The notes: generated by a model from the sequence alone, not told the origin. A stretch of 64,000 nt of DNA from Haliclystus octoradiatus (GCA_916610825.1 OU744454.1:14826336-14890335), one strand, 5' to 3'; counted from the stretch's first letter, positions 1 to 14,327 are shown. Made by a program: numbers and translations.

Positions 1-2338
1 TTTATAAATTGTTTAACACCCTTGTTATTCATGTGCCATATGCTGTGTATATATCGTAATCAATTTTAATTAAATTCTCATCATCAAGATGACAAACGAG
101 TTTAAATATGTATCTTAAGTTCAAGAGCTAGAGTATGTCATACACAATCGACAGTATTCAAGCATTTTATAGGTATATAATGTAATGTAATTCAAATAAA
201 AACCTGACTGTCTTGTCCATTGATGATGAAAGGATAAAATAATTCTAAAAATAAAAAGGAAAAGAAAACTAAGTACAGTACACTATATGACAATTAGACA
301 AAGGGATATAGGAGCAAGATATAATAATAATAATGATAATAAACTTTATTTATTTATAGAGCGCTATTTCCAATAGTTGCTCAATATCGCTTTACTTGTT
401 ATAATATTATATATATATTTTTATTTTAGTATATTTTTTATTTTATTTTCAAGCAGTGGTGTAAATAAGTTAAAAGTTGGTTACAAAATATACTGCAAAT
501 ACTTTAACATTTAAAACTAATTTTAAAAAGACTCGTTTTTATTAATTGTTTAAAAGTTTCAATTGATATTGCCTATTTTGCTTCTCATGCGAGATTGTTC
601 CACACGGTGGGGACAGCATAGGTAAACATTCTTCTGCCATAACGGCATAGTTTGTACAATTTAAAATTCAGAGTTTTACTGTTGTTAGACCTTAGTGATC
701 TTCTAGGTTCAGAAAGATGAACTCCCCTATGATCCCACTAGATGTATGTCAATTCGATTTGATTGTTTACATACCTTTGACCAAGATAAATCAAGGACGT
801 CTGATGTATGACCATGAAATGTAGAAAAAGGAATTTTACGAAAGGGACCGAAGTCATTAACATCATCCTCTTTAATCTAATAACACAAGAGAATAATTAA
901 ATATTGAGTTTATCAACTGGCAGTAGATCATTATTAATTCACTGAATGTTGTCAAAACGTCACAAAGAGTTCGTGAAGTAGTTCTGAAAAATTAAATAGC
1001 CAAATTTTCAAGAACTGTTGAATTACCTCCTAGGTTGTTCATGAATATCTCATAGACATTGCAAACATTCAAGAACTGTTCATGAAGAACATCTTATAAA
1101 CAGTTCGCATAAAGCTCACAAGCGGTTCGTGAAGTAGTTTAGTTCTGAACAATAAATGGCCTATTTTTCATGATCTGTTAAAGTATCACCTAGATGTTCA
1201 TGAATAGTTCATGAACTCTACAAACATTCATTAACTGTTCATGAAAAACACCTTATAAACAGTTAACGTACAGTTCACAAACAGTATTTGAAGTAGTTCA
1301 TGAACATTAAATGGCCTTATTTTATTAACTGTTAAAGTACCTCCTAAAATGTTAATGAATAGTTCAAAAAATTTACGGACATTCATCAACTGTACATGAA
1401 CAGAATACCTTCTAAACAGGTTTTGTAGAGTTCACAAACAGTTTGTAAAGTGGATCAGTGAACATTAAACGGCTTATTTTTCATGAACCGTTAAAGTACG
1501 TCCTAAAATGCTTATGAATAGTTCAAGAACTTTACGAAAATTCATGAACTAGTTCATGAACACTAATGACAAATTGGACAAGAATTCAAGAACTGGACTC
1601 ATATGGATAGAAGTATATGAGGGTGATTCCAAGGTGTCACACAGGTTAACTTTTGTCATAATGAAACCATTCGGAATGGAATTCAAAATGTTTCATCATC
1701 CCGAAAAGATCTTTACACAATTTCTGACTGAAATTTGTCTTACATTGAACTATAACATCATGAATTTCAGAAAATTAAAAATTTTGAAATCCAAATATGA
1801 GAACATTAAATATGAAAACAATATAGCTAATTGAAAACCTTATGGATCTTTGATGGCCATTGAGGAGCCTGTTAGGATCGTAAACTTGTTGACAGCTGGT
1901 TGATTTCTAGGGAAGAGTTTATACCCATGTTCTGTTCTATGAAACAGAGAGTCATGGCACACAAGATAGAGGAACTTCTTACAAAAAGTCATTCGACCAT
2001 TCCTGAAAACCTGGAAGACCAATCAAATGCGATTCTTGTGCGTGCTGTCAGGTGAAAAGAGTTTGTTGTAGGACCGTGCAAATTCGTAAGGAGACAATGC
2101 CGTTTTCATAACGCAATCCAGAAGTGAAATCACAGTTTGATAATGTTGCTAGTTTTGCGATCAAATCCTTACTATATCTATTTCCTTGAGTGAAACGTCT
2201 TTTTTCTGTGAGTTCCACTAGCCTGTATGCTCAAAGTCTGGCTTAATCATACAAGCTAATAGCGTTTCCCTAGTTGATATCCTTGTAGAACAAAACCAAT
2301 AAACAATTTAGGCATATCATCCATACAAACATACTTAC
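1..2338. other. Downstream intron of the WDR44-like gene, no exon recognised
   Basis: The last visible WDR44 exon ends with a consensus GTAAGT donor just to the right, so on the minus strand this stretch should be intron. I looked for the expected next WD40 exons and found none. It holds AT-rich sequence and a ~157-bp tandem repeat. The short ORFs here have no family resemblance or splice context. Confidence 0.6.
975..1560. repeat. ~157-bp tandem repeat, about 3.7 copies, rich in GTTCATGAAC palindromes
   Basis: Unit starts marked by GAAGTAGTTC-like sequence lie near 975, 1131, 1290 and 1447, giving periods of 156, 159 and 157 bp. Each unit holds several copies or near-copies of the self-complementary decamer GTTCATGAAC and a TTAAATGGCC block. 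Copies have diverged by scattered substitutions. The decamer recurs elsewhere in the window, so this array is a local amplification of a dispersed motif. Confidence 0.85.
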
Positions 2339-5300
2339 TGATCTAGAATCATCTGCAGTTGTATCTTCCTCAGTTGACATATTTGATGCCATTGAATTAA
2401 TTGAACTTGTAGGTGATGAGCTACGATCAACTGCGAATAAACAAAAACAATTAGATTAAATTAAAACAAGATAATAAAATATGGTGAACTATGTGGCAGA
2501 GTAAGTACCACCCAACAGCATTCACTGAGCAGAACTTCACTGTGATTTAAAAGCAAATTTACTTAAACTTTACAATAGCTAATGAATAGTTCTGCACCAG
2601 TATACACAATGTTAGTCAACATATTATAAACAGATAATTTATAATAAACAAATGTGAAATTGTAAATTTTTCATTGAAAATCCTGAACCATCAATGAACT
2701 GTTTAAGAAAACATAATGAAAAATGTGTCTTCTAAAGCCCTGTTTACAAAGAAGGGAAGTTATCCGGGTAGGAGAGTTCCCCACATTAATTTCACATGAG
2801 TTTACAAAGGCCAATATGAGTAATCCAGATGAGTTGAATAAATTATATAATGACTTTTAACATGGAAAACATTGACAGGCGGTAACTACAATCTTAATGT
2901 TGAATCAAGCTTAGCGTATTTCAACATCAATGTCAGTCTTGGCTTAAGCATGCATAACAACCTCAATGTCAATAAGCATGTGACTCTAAGCGCCTCGAGC
3001 CAACAACTCATTATTGTCCCTTTAAGTATGCTCGTTAAAATGTACAATTTAGAGGAAAAATTTTTTTTCAATGAAAACATTTGAAACAATCGAAACTTGA
3101 CCAGCCTACCCGAGTTGCCCTCTTATTTTTCCCTAAAGTAGATGATATGGTCTGCTAAGGATAGTAATTTGGGTAGACAAAACTTATTTTGCAACATTGG
3201 TATTACAATTGTAACATTACGACAACTGTTGAGGCATTGTAATGCTGAAGTTCCCAGATATGCAAATGCCATACATTCTTTATAAGGCAATATGCCGTTT
3301 TGTTGAGCAAAATTTGCAAATACGTTTCCACCCAAAAGCATGGATCTGCCACAGAGACAACTTCCTCACTTTGCATTCAAGCAGAAGTTACAGAACCCAC
3401 ATAAACAATATAAACGGGAAACTCGACCAGGAAAGTAACTCGCCCTTTTGTAATAAACTAAATATATTCTCTTTTCCCTTCTTGTAAAAAGAGCTTAAAT
3501 GTTAATGAACTTACTTTGTTTTGAATATTTCGCTCTCATATCTTCGAAATGTGAAAAAGCATCTTTTAAAACCCAAATTCTCTGGAAATAAAAAGAAGTT
3601 TAAAAATATTATGGCACTACAGCATTAAGATCAGTTTATAATTATTTTTTAGATAAAAACAGTCAGAGTCAATTGATAGCCTATTGTGCAATCAGATAGC
3701 TATGTATAATTTATGTATCGGGTACATCAGTTGTCATTGATACATATTATTAAAATTCAAGAAACTATATTAGTTCAATAATTCAATAGTCCAAAGGTTT
3801 ATTTGGTGAACATTTTGCTATAAGAAGAGGTTTAGAAATAGAATTTTCTTATCAATAACTTAGGCTAGGGTTATATGGACGCACCGAACTCAATTCGAAT
3901 TAGGTGCGACACCGAATTGCATTAAATTCGCATTTGGGGTTATACAGACGAATCGAATGTCGACGATCTTTAAAAACTGGCCAAAATGTCACGTGATAGG
4001 AAGTAGTTTTCTTGGAATTATACCGCATGGTTTGAAACCAGAGTGTTTTGTTTGCATTATTTTTCATTTTCAGCGATTTTTCCGTTCTATTTTGCCTATC
4101 AATAGTTTGAAACTTGTATGAAGTAGTAATCTCACAGGTTTGCAAGCATTTTTACGGGAGACAGTTTTTGTTCTATCAAGGCATAGTACTCAGAGCAAAT
4201 TAAATGCAAATTTCCATTATAATAACATATTATGATAAAGCGACCCCAATTCTAGTGCTGATGCATTGTGATTGACTAAAATAAAACGTTTTTAAAATGT
4301 TTTAAATCATGATTTTGGAAAACATCAGCTTCCCTGTCAGCCATCTTTCAATCATATAAACAAGTCACCATAACAACATCCCAAAAGCGATGTTCTTTCT
4401 ATCGTATTTCCACGGAAACATCCTTTAAAATAATTTATGATTTTCACATCCCCCGCTTTATTGCCATATAAGGTAGATATAGGAGCTCAGTCACGGCACC
4501 GTGAGTCGAATGTATTTAGTTCGGTGCGATGATAGCTCGCTCGTATAACGCGGCGATGAATTTAATTCACGGAGAAGAGCTCCGCACGTCAAGCCTTGAC
4601 GTGTGGAGCTAGCTTGACACATTTAATGTTTTTTGAGGAATGTTGATGAACCGAATGATGTTATACGAAGCGCGCTATTATGAGATTTAATTCGAATGAA
4701 TGAATCAATTGAGTTCGGTGCGTCCATATAACCCTAGCCTTACTTATAAGCAAAGACGTGCAACATTTATCGAAAAAATTGTTCATAAAGAAGGCTAGAG
4801 GTTTAGTTTTTTTCACTATTTTACGCGTAGGCAGTCCCCTTAATATATTGTATGTATCAATGCATATTAAAAATACATACCACAATGTTATCTTGACCAG
4901 CAGTTGCCTGGAAATAAAACAATGATATTTTAGTGTTCAAATACATAGCCTATGCAAGCTTAGCCTGTGTATCAGCCCCTAATAATATAATGGATTTTAT
5001 TACAGATTAGAACAAAAACACTAAGAATGCAATTAAACTTTTAAATCTATCATTGCAAATAAAGGCCTTCACATAGATTAATAATCCATTGACAATTCCT
5101 ATAGCACTTTATTATAATAAGGATATGCCACAGCTAGCCAAAAATTGAACTCGGCACAATGAAAACAAATATGAGGATTTTATATCGTATTTTCAGAGAG
5201 AGGAGTATATGTTTGTATTGCTGGAAATTCCTTACTTCGACGTAGCCTATTAGTCAACTTTGTTTGCAAGGGACCTTGAACTTCTCATTGTGGACAGATA

Positions 5301-8300
5301 TTAAAGCAAAATATTATAAAAAGAGATACAGCTTTCAGATCCTACATATACAAGTCTTCAGATGAAATTCTGTGAAAAAAAATCACAAGCTCAAGAACGT
5401 GATATTGCCCAAAGGTTCAAGAAGTGTTCATGAACTTTCAAAACAATTTCTCAATTTCTTTATAAACCAATCATGAACTGTCCATAAACTGTTCAGGAAC
5501 CTACAATAATATGTTCATGAACTGTTCATAAACATTGTTCACGAACTGTTCCATTTAATTCTTGGATTATTGTGGGAATTGTTTGGTTTACTATATTACT
5601 ACACTAGCCAATAAAATGCAACTTACCAATAAACGACTGCATAACGAAAACTTCATAGTCCATATAGCACCCTTCATAAAATTAAATATAATTATCTTAT
5701 CATTTATGATAACAAATAAATTGAAAATCATTAATTAAATCAAATGTTGAATAAAGAACAGTGAACCACCCTAACGAAAAATTCATTAAGTTCATTAACT
5801 GTTCATAACATATAATAGCAGTTCATGAATATGTTGCAAAAATTAAGTGGTCTGGTTTTATTCATCAACATTTCATGCACATTTTATGAACCATTCATGA
5901 ACTATTCATGAACACATAATAAAATAGTCATGATCAATTTATAAATACAAAATTAAGAGTATTAGGTGTTAATTATATCATAATATTACATGAGAGACAT
6001 AAAAGACAATATGACTCAGGCGTATCCAACAAGAATCTTATCATGACATTCTAACGACATATAAAACAAACACATTCGTGATTTATCGTAAATGTGTTCA
6101 ATCTAATTCATGATATATGACAAATGAGATGATCATTAGCATATAATAAACAATACACAAACTATTCTTCTAAAATACCACGTCATAATCAAGCATAATC
6201 CTGCAACTTGATTGTTTGGTTCAGGTGTTAGGAAATCCAGGGATAACCATTTTAGAATGGCCGTCCAAAATTGCAAATAAAATGTTGTCAGATCCTCAAA
6301 GCAGAAGAAGAATAGGAAAATGCAATATACTGTTGAAGAAATCGCATCAACAAAGCTGTCTCTATTTAAGAAAGGCTAACAGTTTGAAATATCTACCTAA
6401 TCCAAGGACATTTTAATAAACTAGGTTTCGAGTTGCATGCAAATGCATGCTTATATGGAGTTATGAATCGTCTGGCTTAACTGGTTCAACATAAATTCAA
6501 AAAGAAATCTATGCAGTATTAGCTGATCGAAGCCTTGATTTAATTGACAAAATATTCTATTTCATTTTTGATGTTGAAAGAAGCAGAAAGTATAGAAGTG
6601 AAACGTGGAAGTCACAAGATTTTATTTACAAAGTAAGCACTATTTAATTTATCCCAAATCATGTGAAAGTTGTAGCCATATCCCCCAAATATTATCAAAG
6701 AAACATTACTAACCCAAGTGTCATAAAGTTGCAAGGCAAAACATTTTCGGGGGTTGTCTAAATTAAACTCTGTTTCACCTAACAACCCGCCACAACCCGG
6801 AAAGATTTCAATGATTATTCATTATTTATAATGTGGCTATTCAACCACATTTGATTCAAGTGACTTCTGACAGAATATAGAATGAGAAACTAAGTTGGTA
6901 TTGCAATTGTTTCTACATTGTTTTCATTGCAGTACAATTACTGGCAGTAATTATCAGGAAATATTTTAAAAATTTGTAATTTACTTTCCATAATGATAGG
7001 CTAACGTTCTATTCAAAAACTTTTTCTGATAATAATTGCTGGCTATATAATTTGTAAATAAAGATCAGATGATCACACATCTTATTTTTTTTACTTTCAT
7101 ATGAATATATGTGTTTTTGTTTGTTTACGTTTGAATTTCATTCTGAGAATTACTACGATGACAATTAACCACAAATTATCTTTAAAGTCACAGCATAAAG
7201 GATGGCAATGTATTGTATTTGCGAGACAATAGAAATTCATCCAAGAGCGAAACTGTTTAATTAGCGCATCAGTCTGAGACAGTATATTGTTGAAAAAGGA
7301 AACAGCTTTCATTGTTGTTTTTTTCTCAACTTAGATGTATTTATTTTAAAAATTAATCCAGCCATGTACCCCATTAATTAACAACGAATCCATTGATATG
7401 TGTTCCAAATATATTTTATCTAAAGCGGTATTGTGAATCCCTGCCTCACATACTAAAGACATACAAATGGAAATAGCATAAATTTAAAAGTAGGCTAGAT
7501 CATATAACAAACTCACAATGTGTTCTCCACTGAGATCCTGTAGTAATCTGACTTTCTGAAAGACAGCTTTTTCACGAATAGCCTTGTGACATTTCAACTA
7601 AAATAAGAAATGAAATTATGATTATAAAATACATTCTGACCAATAAGCAACCAAACAACTACCAAACAACTACTATCAAATGATTGGGGACTTCACAATG
7701 CAGATCAATTTCAACAGATGAGTATGAGCATGTTCATGGCAGATAAGCCTCAATTGTCTATTTATTTTTTTTAGATGATTTCAACATTGCTTCAAGCCAA
7801 GCTAATATGATTTGAAAGATAACTTGACCGCACAAATTACAAACTCTGCAGTCTGATCCATGCCTAGATTATGCATCACATGCTGTTCATTTACCTTGAT
7901 GTAAGATCCTTGCTGGCCTTCTTCTTCGTCGCTAGATGATGATTCATCCCCTCGGCGGGCTGTTGTTAAAATGAATGGAAGCAAAATAAAACAGCTTAGT
8001 ATTATGACATTGGAATATTGTTCTAAATTCTATTCCAATTTTCATTTTACTAAATCAATCAATATTATATAACGTAGATTACAGTTTATAAAAAAGAACA
8101 AGTGCAAGCTTTTATTAAGATCTTAATATTGAAACGCTATCAATAAAACGACACACAAACAGTCTTTAATTTGCGATTCAAAATAAATTTTAAGTGTCAT
8201 GATTCAGCTGTGAGGAATGGCAACCAAGGTAAAATAAAACCTTACTTCGAATCTGGTTTGTAAATTCAAGCTTTTATCATTATATTGAGCAATACGTGTG

Positions 8301-11300
8301 ATAATTTACAACAAATATCGATCGATACGCATGATAATTTACGGCAATAGTGAACGATTCATGTTATCATGAATGTAGCGGGAGGGATTTTTATGAAAAT
8401 TAGGTCAATTAAATGTTCATGAACTGCTCATGAACTGCTGAACTATTTTCAGGTAACTTTCAAATGAAACAATAACGTCAGAAAAAATTCATGAAGTGAA
8501 TAAACAAAAAAGGATTTTCTAAGGATTTAAACGTTTTGGTGAAATTTGCCATCTTTTGTCCTTGGAAGGCTTAAGCCCTAAGGCTTAGGCTGAAGGCTTA
8601 ATCTTGTGATTTATATTGTTACACAGAAATTAAAAAATTTACCAATTAATAAAGGACAAAAAACCTTACCTTTCACTTCAAGTTTTATTTTCTGTACCGT
8701 CTTTCCAAGAAATTGCTTCAACTTTTTCCTAATGGCATATATGAGAAAAATAAAATTGTAACTTGAAAATATTGCAGCATCCACAGTATTATCAAAAAAA
8801 AGTTTTGTAATAAAACATTTAACTTGCCATTTTATATTATTTACAATAACTTTTGACAATTCGAAACAAGATTGAAGAATAAACAATTCTCTTTAAGAAA
8901 GTACTCTCTTACAATCCATACTATCATTCAGTTTATCATCATCATGGAACACTACAAAATGCTCCTCAGTGAACCGGAGGATTTATGTAACTGATCAATA
9001 TTATAGCCATGAACAACAGCAATGTTTGCTCTTTCTCTTCTACCCAAATTGATTTCCGATCTATCTTACAATTCTTCTTCATAATTATATCTGATATGCA
9101 CTTACTATCTAATTATCATCTAATTAATTTATAATTAGTAATATAATAGCATTAATTTAAAAAAAAATTTTCTACTACTGTAGTGCAATTTGTAAATTAG
9201 CCTTGCGTCCCTTAAACAGAAAATCAGTATCGCTTAAGAGGTGACGTCAACAATGTTAAGTAACTGCATTATGTGATGCTCAACTCTTGGAATAAAGCTC
9301 TATTACCTATCTGTCTAATTCATGCCAATCAATATATTTATTGCATTATCGTTAGGAAATCTCAAACAAGGATCATTAATGCAGAGTTTAAATGCAATTT
9401 CACTGGTACTGTATTTAGAGAAAGGCAGCATAGTTTACCGTTTCATTCCCTTTATACTGGAAGTAGTAGATGAATCAGATATGTTCCCATCAGCCAAGTT
9501 TTGATCGCTATAAAAAGAGACATAAAATGTTATTGTCAATATACTCAAGCCGTTACACAAGTTACAACAGCTATAATCACTATATATTGTCCCGAAAACA
9601 CCATATCTATTATCATTCTTGACCAACCAAATGAGCCTTACCATGTAGGAGGTCATAACACAAAATTATATACATCTCAACTGGAATATTTCCATAAGAT
9701 AAATCCCAATATAAGAACAGCTACAAGTATAGCAAAGAACTGAACACTGAGGACTAAACACATACATAACAGCAAACAATGTGCTGATGATGATCATATC
9801 TATTATTGCTATGTTAATCTTATCATAATCACCAACAAAATGTATATTTTCAATCAGTGGTAGTCGCAAATAAGTGGTTGCAAATTTCATGTAGCAGTCT
9901 ATATGTCATAAATGCTATTGTTCACGATGGATCTCCGCCAATCCAAGTCGGTCTACGGTTAAACACAGATACGAAGCGAAACTCATTGCAAGTACATACA
10001 CATTTTTACATTTAACAATTAATCAATCCAGCATTTTAACTTTTCCTTCTGAATTTTAGTAGCCTTTCGCAAACTAGGTTTCCAAGTTTCCAGACTTTGT
10101 CTGACCCTGGCTTTATATGTTGTATTGTCAAAAATATCATAAATAATTGAGTTTGAATCCATGAATCTCTACACCGTAAAGGTAAAACTCTGATCTTGGG
10201 AGATCAAAATTAATATTACCTTGCAAACTCTGATGTTAGTCTCATAATATGTAGTGCTAAAGGATTGATTGCTTTGGGTATTTTATCTTCAGCCAGACTG
10301 AGAGGGATGCATTCACCAGTATCTAAATTAGTCACAACAACCTGTTCAAGAATCTCCTACAAAATAAACAACATCTTAGATTCGACAAGGATAGGTGTTG
10401 ATAGCAGCTACAGATTTCTTAGTTTCTACATTAGGTACTTGACAAATTTTTTAATGGTTTTAAAATCATGATCAATTTAAAATTTGGAATTTCTATGGAA
10501 GTGAATAGATGGAGAAACATGTTTGATGTTTCCAGACACAACTATTGCAATATCATTTGAACTAGTTGTTAGTCGTTTTATCTGGAGATGTGGAATTGAA
10601 GTATTGTAACTTCAAATATTAAATATTGACTGTAGCATCAAAAGAAATTGGTCTGTGCAGCCAGGGATTTCGTTGCAGCGGGGGAGCCGGCCAAACCTGG
10701 CCTTGAACAGGAAAATCTCATGATATATATCACTATAATGATTAGCAATTACATCCTTAGGTCTATTTCTCTTATTTTGTCAGATATAATGGTTATTATG
10801 ATCTTCTGGTTTGGTAATAAAATAAGCATAACACAAGTGTCTCTGTATTAACTACGGAACTATTGTGAAAACATATTATCTGTGTAAATTGTGGAAAATA
10901 CGCTTAAGATGCTAAGTTGCTTTCCATGATGTCCCTGACTAAACTTAAAACTAAAGTGAGACTTACTATATCAGACAGTGGTCTTCCAGATACAGAATTA
11001 CATCGAACAAGCTTTGTCGATGAATGAGATCCATCTTGGCTGCCTCCTGTATTGTAAGGAATAATGACATTGAAATTGACAATAATCAATAGAACAGTAA
11101 TGGTGTCGTACAAGAGTATGATACAAACACAGACTCCACCCCGATTATCAATATTTTTATAGGAAGGAAACAGGACAGAGTTAATGGTTTACCAACCTTC
11201 TCCCTCGTCTATAGTTTTGAACATCTTTGATGGAGATAGGCCGCTTCTTCTCTCGGCCAAATCGTCATTGAAAACAACATCCAATGAATTCCCTTTGACA

Positions 11301-14300
11301 AGAACCTTTTCCATTGCATGGTCATTTCGATTCTTACCAATATAAACACATGGTTCATCAATTTCTGCAGTTCTAGTAATTAATGGGATGGTATTAGGCC
11401 GTGCTGGTTTGCTTGATTTAATGGGTTGGTTTTCATTTCTTCCATTAGGAGGATCATCAGAATCCTTTTCAGAAATACTTTCTTGCACAGGTATAGTTTC
11501 ATCTGATTCCTGAATTTAAAGAAATGTAGGTTTTAGTTTAGGCCATATTTTGATGTCGCAAAATCAACACTGGACCTCAGCTCCATCACCTGTCTATAGT
11601 GGTCACTCTTGCAATGCCTAGAAAAGTATTTTCTATTGAAACAAACCTGTATATAACGGTCACCTGTCTATAGTGGTCAATTTATCTACCTGCCGTAGCT
11701 GGCCGTTATATACAGGTTTCACTGTACTGCATTTATCACAATATGCCGATATAGATAGAGGTGAGAGTTATATATGATGCTACTTAAATCATCACCTTCA
11801 CTAATAGCTCTTTCTTTTGCTTCTTTTTCCGTCTGGGCGGTGCAACAGGTACATCTGCGATGGTTGGTGTTGTAGCATCATCGTTTATAGGGGTGTCTTT
11901 ATTAAGCTCTATTGATTTTGTTTTTTGTACTACTTTAGTGAGTAGAGGTTCTTCAGTATTTAATTCTCGAGGAAGTTCAGAAGCTGTTTCTGGGTTTGAT
12001 ATGGCATCTGGTGTTTCAGCTGTTTCAATGTTTATATCTGAGTTCTAACAAAATAAATCAAATCAAAATAAGATATTTTCAAAATTATTGTAATAGAAGT
12101 CTTCTATATTTAGATTTAATAGGCTTACAGTCAGGCTGTCACAAAGTAACCTGGTTCCCGGAAGGCCAGCACAAAATCAGAAGGTTTCCAATCTTATCAT
12201 GATTATATTTTTATTCGAAATTTATTATTTTTGGATTTCATATTTTTTATGTTTTGAAATCCATGCGACTTGCTTCAAAGTAAGTCAAATTTCTGAAATC
12301 TTAAGATCAATTCTTCAAAACGATGAAGCATTATAAATCTAATCCCAGGAGGTTTAAAACCGAACAACACAGTTCCCGGAAGTTCATACCCTGTTTACAG
12401 TGAAATCCACCCAAGTGCAAAGCGACTTTGCATTCGGCTTTAGTTGCACTAGTCTGTAATTGCGGTTTATCGGAAAATCACTAAAGCAATACAAATTGTC
12501 AACAAGCCGAAATAGACTTGTTAGCAGACAACAAATTAGCTTCAATTTTGAAAACATAATAATAGCAGACAAGGTAGGCCTATATAAAACATTACAAGAA
12601 CACTATTATTTATTATTCGATGCAGCAAAACATGACCATTACACCAGTGACATATGACACTTACTATGGGATGACTTTCGACTTCTATGGATCTAAAAAC
12701 AAAAAGGCCATTATTTTGAAAGTTAATATTTGATAGTTTGTTTTGTGAATGTAGAGTGTTTATTGGAATGTGATATAATATGTGCCGGTTATTTGTTCTT
12801 GTATGAATATTTGAGGATGCGTGACACTGTTTTGATATTGTATTGTAAATTAGTGTTAATTACGTAAAATGAATTGTAATTTGAACCTACATTTAATCAG
12901 GGTCCGACAAAAGTAGGAATCCTAGAATCCTAGATTCTGGAAGGTTAGAGCAAATTCAGAAGAAAATTGACATTTTTATGATTTATTGATCAAACTACAA
13001 CAAAAAATTTTAGAAGAAAATGTTGAAATACCTCAAAAACACAATTAAGACTATGTCAGGTGATGGTATAAAAATTAAGATATCTAAATTCCTTATAATT
13101 TTTCAAAAATCGACTGATATAAGGTCTTGATAGGCTTCATAAGACCAAAATTAGACCTATATCAGAAACAACAAAGGCTTGCATAGAATAGGTATTAAAG
13201 TACTTGCAAGTTGCGTCAAGCTGTGCCAGAGATATGGATTATTTGACTACTATACATTGAGACGGATTTTGAAAATCTTTAAACCTATTGAAAACATACT
13301 GAAAATTACAGTTTGTGCTACTGGATTGGGTTGTTTCATCAGTAGCTTTCAAATTTTAAGGTGCGTTTTAGTTGGCTTAGTTTTTCCGTAGATTGAGAAG
13401 AATCTAGGGTCAAGTGCCTGATGAATTTCAATATGTTTCAGTACTCAATTCTGACTTCATTTTTTGTCTTGTTTTCTATTCCTTCTTCAAAATACAAAAT
13501 ATCATTTGCGCATCCGCGAAGCAATGCTGTCAGGTACTCAATCCCATTCCAGTATGTTTTCAGTAGCGATTCAGTGTATCTAAGATTCCTAGTGAGCTAG
13601 CTGAATTGAAGCTGGTGTGACTTTATACGGTTTATACCTTCATATCATTGAGATGACAATATCAATTATTATAATTATTATTCTTATTATTATTTGTGAA
13701 ATATCTAGTATATTTAGCAGGGATTAATTCATATTAGTAGCTTTGGTAGATAATCATATTTTAATGGGAGACTTAAAGTCAAGATAGACAGTCTGAACAA
13801 ACACTTTTAAGAAGCATCAACAAATAGCTGAATTTAAATGTGTATAATAGTTAATAATTATATTCTAGGCCTCGTATTTTAATATATACATTCATTAAAT
13901 TATAATTTCTTTCGCGCAAAGAAGTCTTGATTTCTAAATTATGATTTATTCTTGAAGGAGGCTCAGGCTCTAGTCTAGCTTTTCGAAGCTGAAAAGATAT
14001 GATATGACTAACTTAAAAATTTATAATCCTCCCGGTATTTCAGTCTTATCTCCTCCTTTCCTAGTAATTATGGAACTTATAATTATCAATTTCTAACTAC
14101 TTTGATATATGTAGCATTATTTCAACTGAATTAAAGGGTTCCTCTAATCAACAGTTAAAAAGCAGATAATAGTCAATAGGTTGAACGTCTATCAAATATC
14201 TAACTATTCTAACTTATCGTACGATAAAAAATAAAAATATATAATTATCATACTTTTGTTTCGCCTTTTCAGGTGAGATTTCATCCGCAGCGTCATAAAA

Positions 14301-14327
14301 TTCTTCATCGTCACTTCCACTAGACAT
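2339..14327 (-). CDS. WDR44: WDR44-like (Rab11-binding WD40) protein, N-terminal part, 3' end off the window
   Basis: WDR44/Rabphilin-11 is a cytosolic and endosomal effector of Rab11 in membrane recycling. Exons in transcript order: 14254-14327, 11796-12044, 11197-11509, 10967-11046, 10220-10356, 9439-9507, 8670-8728, 7895-7959, 7517-7597, 5627-5671, 4881-4907, 3515-3581, 2339-2430. Exons two to thirteen total 1284 bp with every phase matching (428 codons). Diagnostic pieces are the acidic start MSSGSDDEEFYDAADE, proline/basic VAPPRRKKK, the NLDTGE..PLSLAEDKIP..INPL block, KKLKQFLGKTVQK, an acidic DESSSSDEEEG, and QDLSGEHI-GAIWTMKF-LLATAGQDNIV-RIWVLKDAF, which opens the first WD40 repeat. 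The last exon is a Ser/Thr-rich loop. The first exon ends in phase 2 but the next needs phase 0, so at least one small exon between 12045 and 14253 is unseen. Introns carry MITEs. The remaining WD40 repeats lie beyond the left edge. Confidence 0.93.
3863..4739. mobile_element. PIF/Harbinger-like MITE with perfect 33-bp terminal inverted repeats
   Basis: The 877-bp element starts GGCTAGGGTTATATGGACGC and ends with the exact reverse complement; the inverted ends match for 33 bp. Both sides are flanked by TTA (3860-3862 and 4740-4742), the TWA-type target duplication of PIF/Harbinger elements. There is no credible transposase ORF inside, so it is non-autonomous. It sits in a WDR44 intron. The perfect ends suggest fairly recent activity. 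A phrase resembling its interior (GTATAACGCGGCG) recurs near 57960. Confidence 0.85.
5395..5930. repeat. Two clusters of the GTTCATGAAC motif in a WDR44 intron
   Basis: Clusters at about 5395-5560 and 5785-5920 repeat TTCATGAACTGTTCATAAAC-like phrases, the same palindromic motif as the array at 975-1560 but without a clear fixed period. The WDR44 exon at 5627-5671 lies between the two clusters. Confidence 0.7.
8405..8500. repeat. Small GTTCATGAAC cluster
   Basis: GTTCATGAACTGCTCATGAACTGC and nearby variants are a further short cluster of the dispersed palindromic motif, in a WDR44 intron. Confidence 0.6.
11575..11740. repeat. Dispersed repeat fragment with inverted CCTGTATATAACGG blocks
   Basis: CACCTGTCTATAGTGGTCA occurs twice, and CCTGTATATAACGG is followed by its reverse complement near 11700. 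A similar phrase (GTTATATACAGGTTTCACT) recurs near 20845, so this looks like the end of a dispersed mobile element. I cannot assign the family. Confidence 0.5.

Noticed and set aside
975..1560. CRISPR-like array
   Set aside because: Units are long, imperfect and contiguous without unique spacers, and the window is eukaryotic.
1556..1834. 92-codon ORF at the end of the left tandem repeat
   Set aside because: It begins inside the repeat, has no recognisable motifs and lies in a predicted WDR44 intron.
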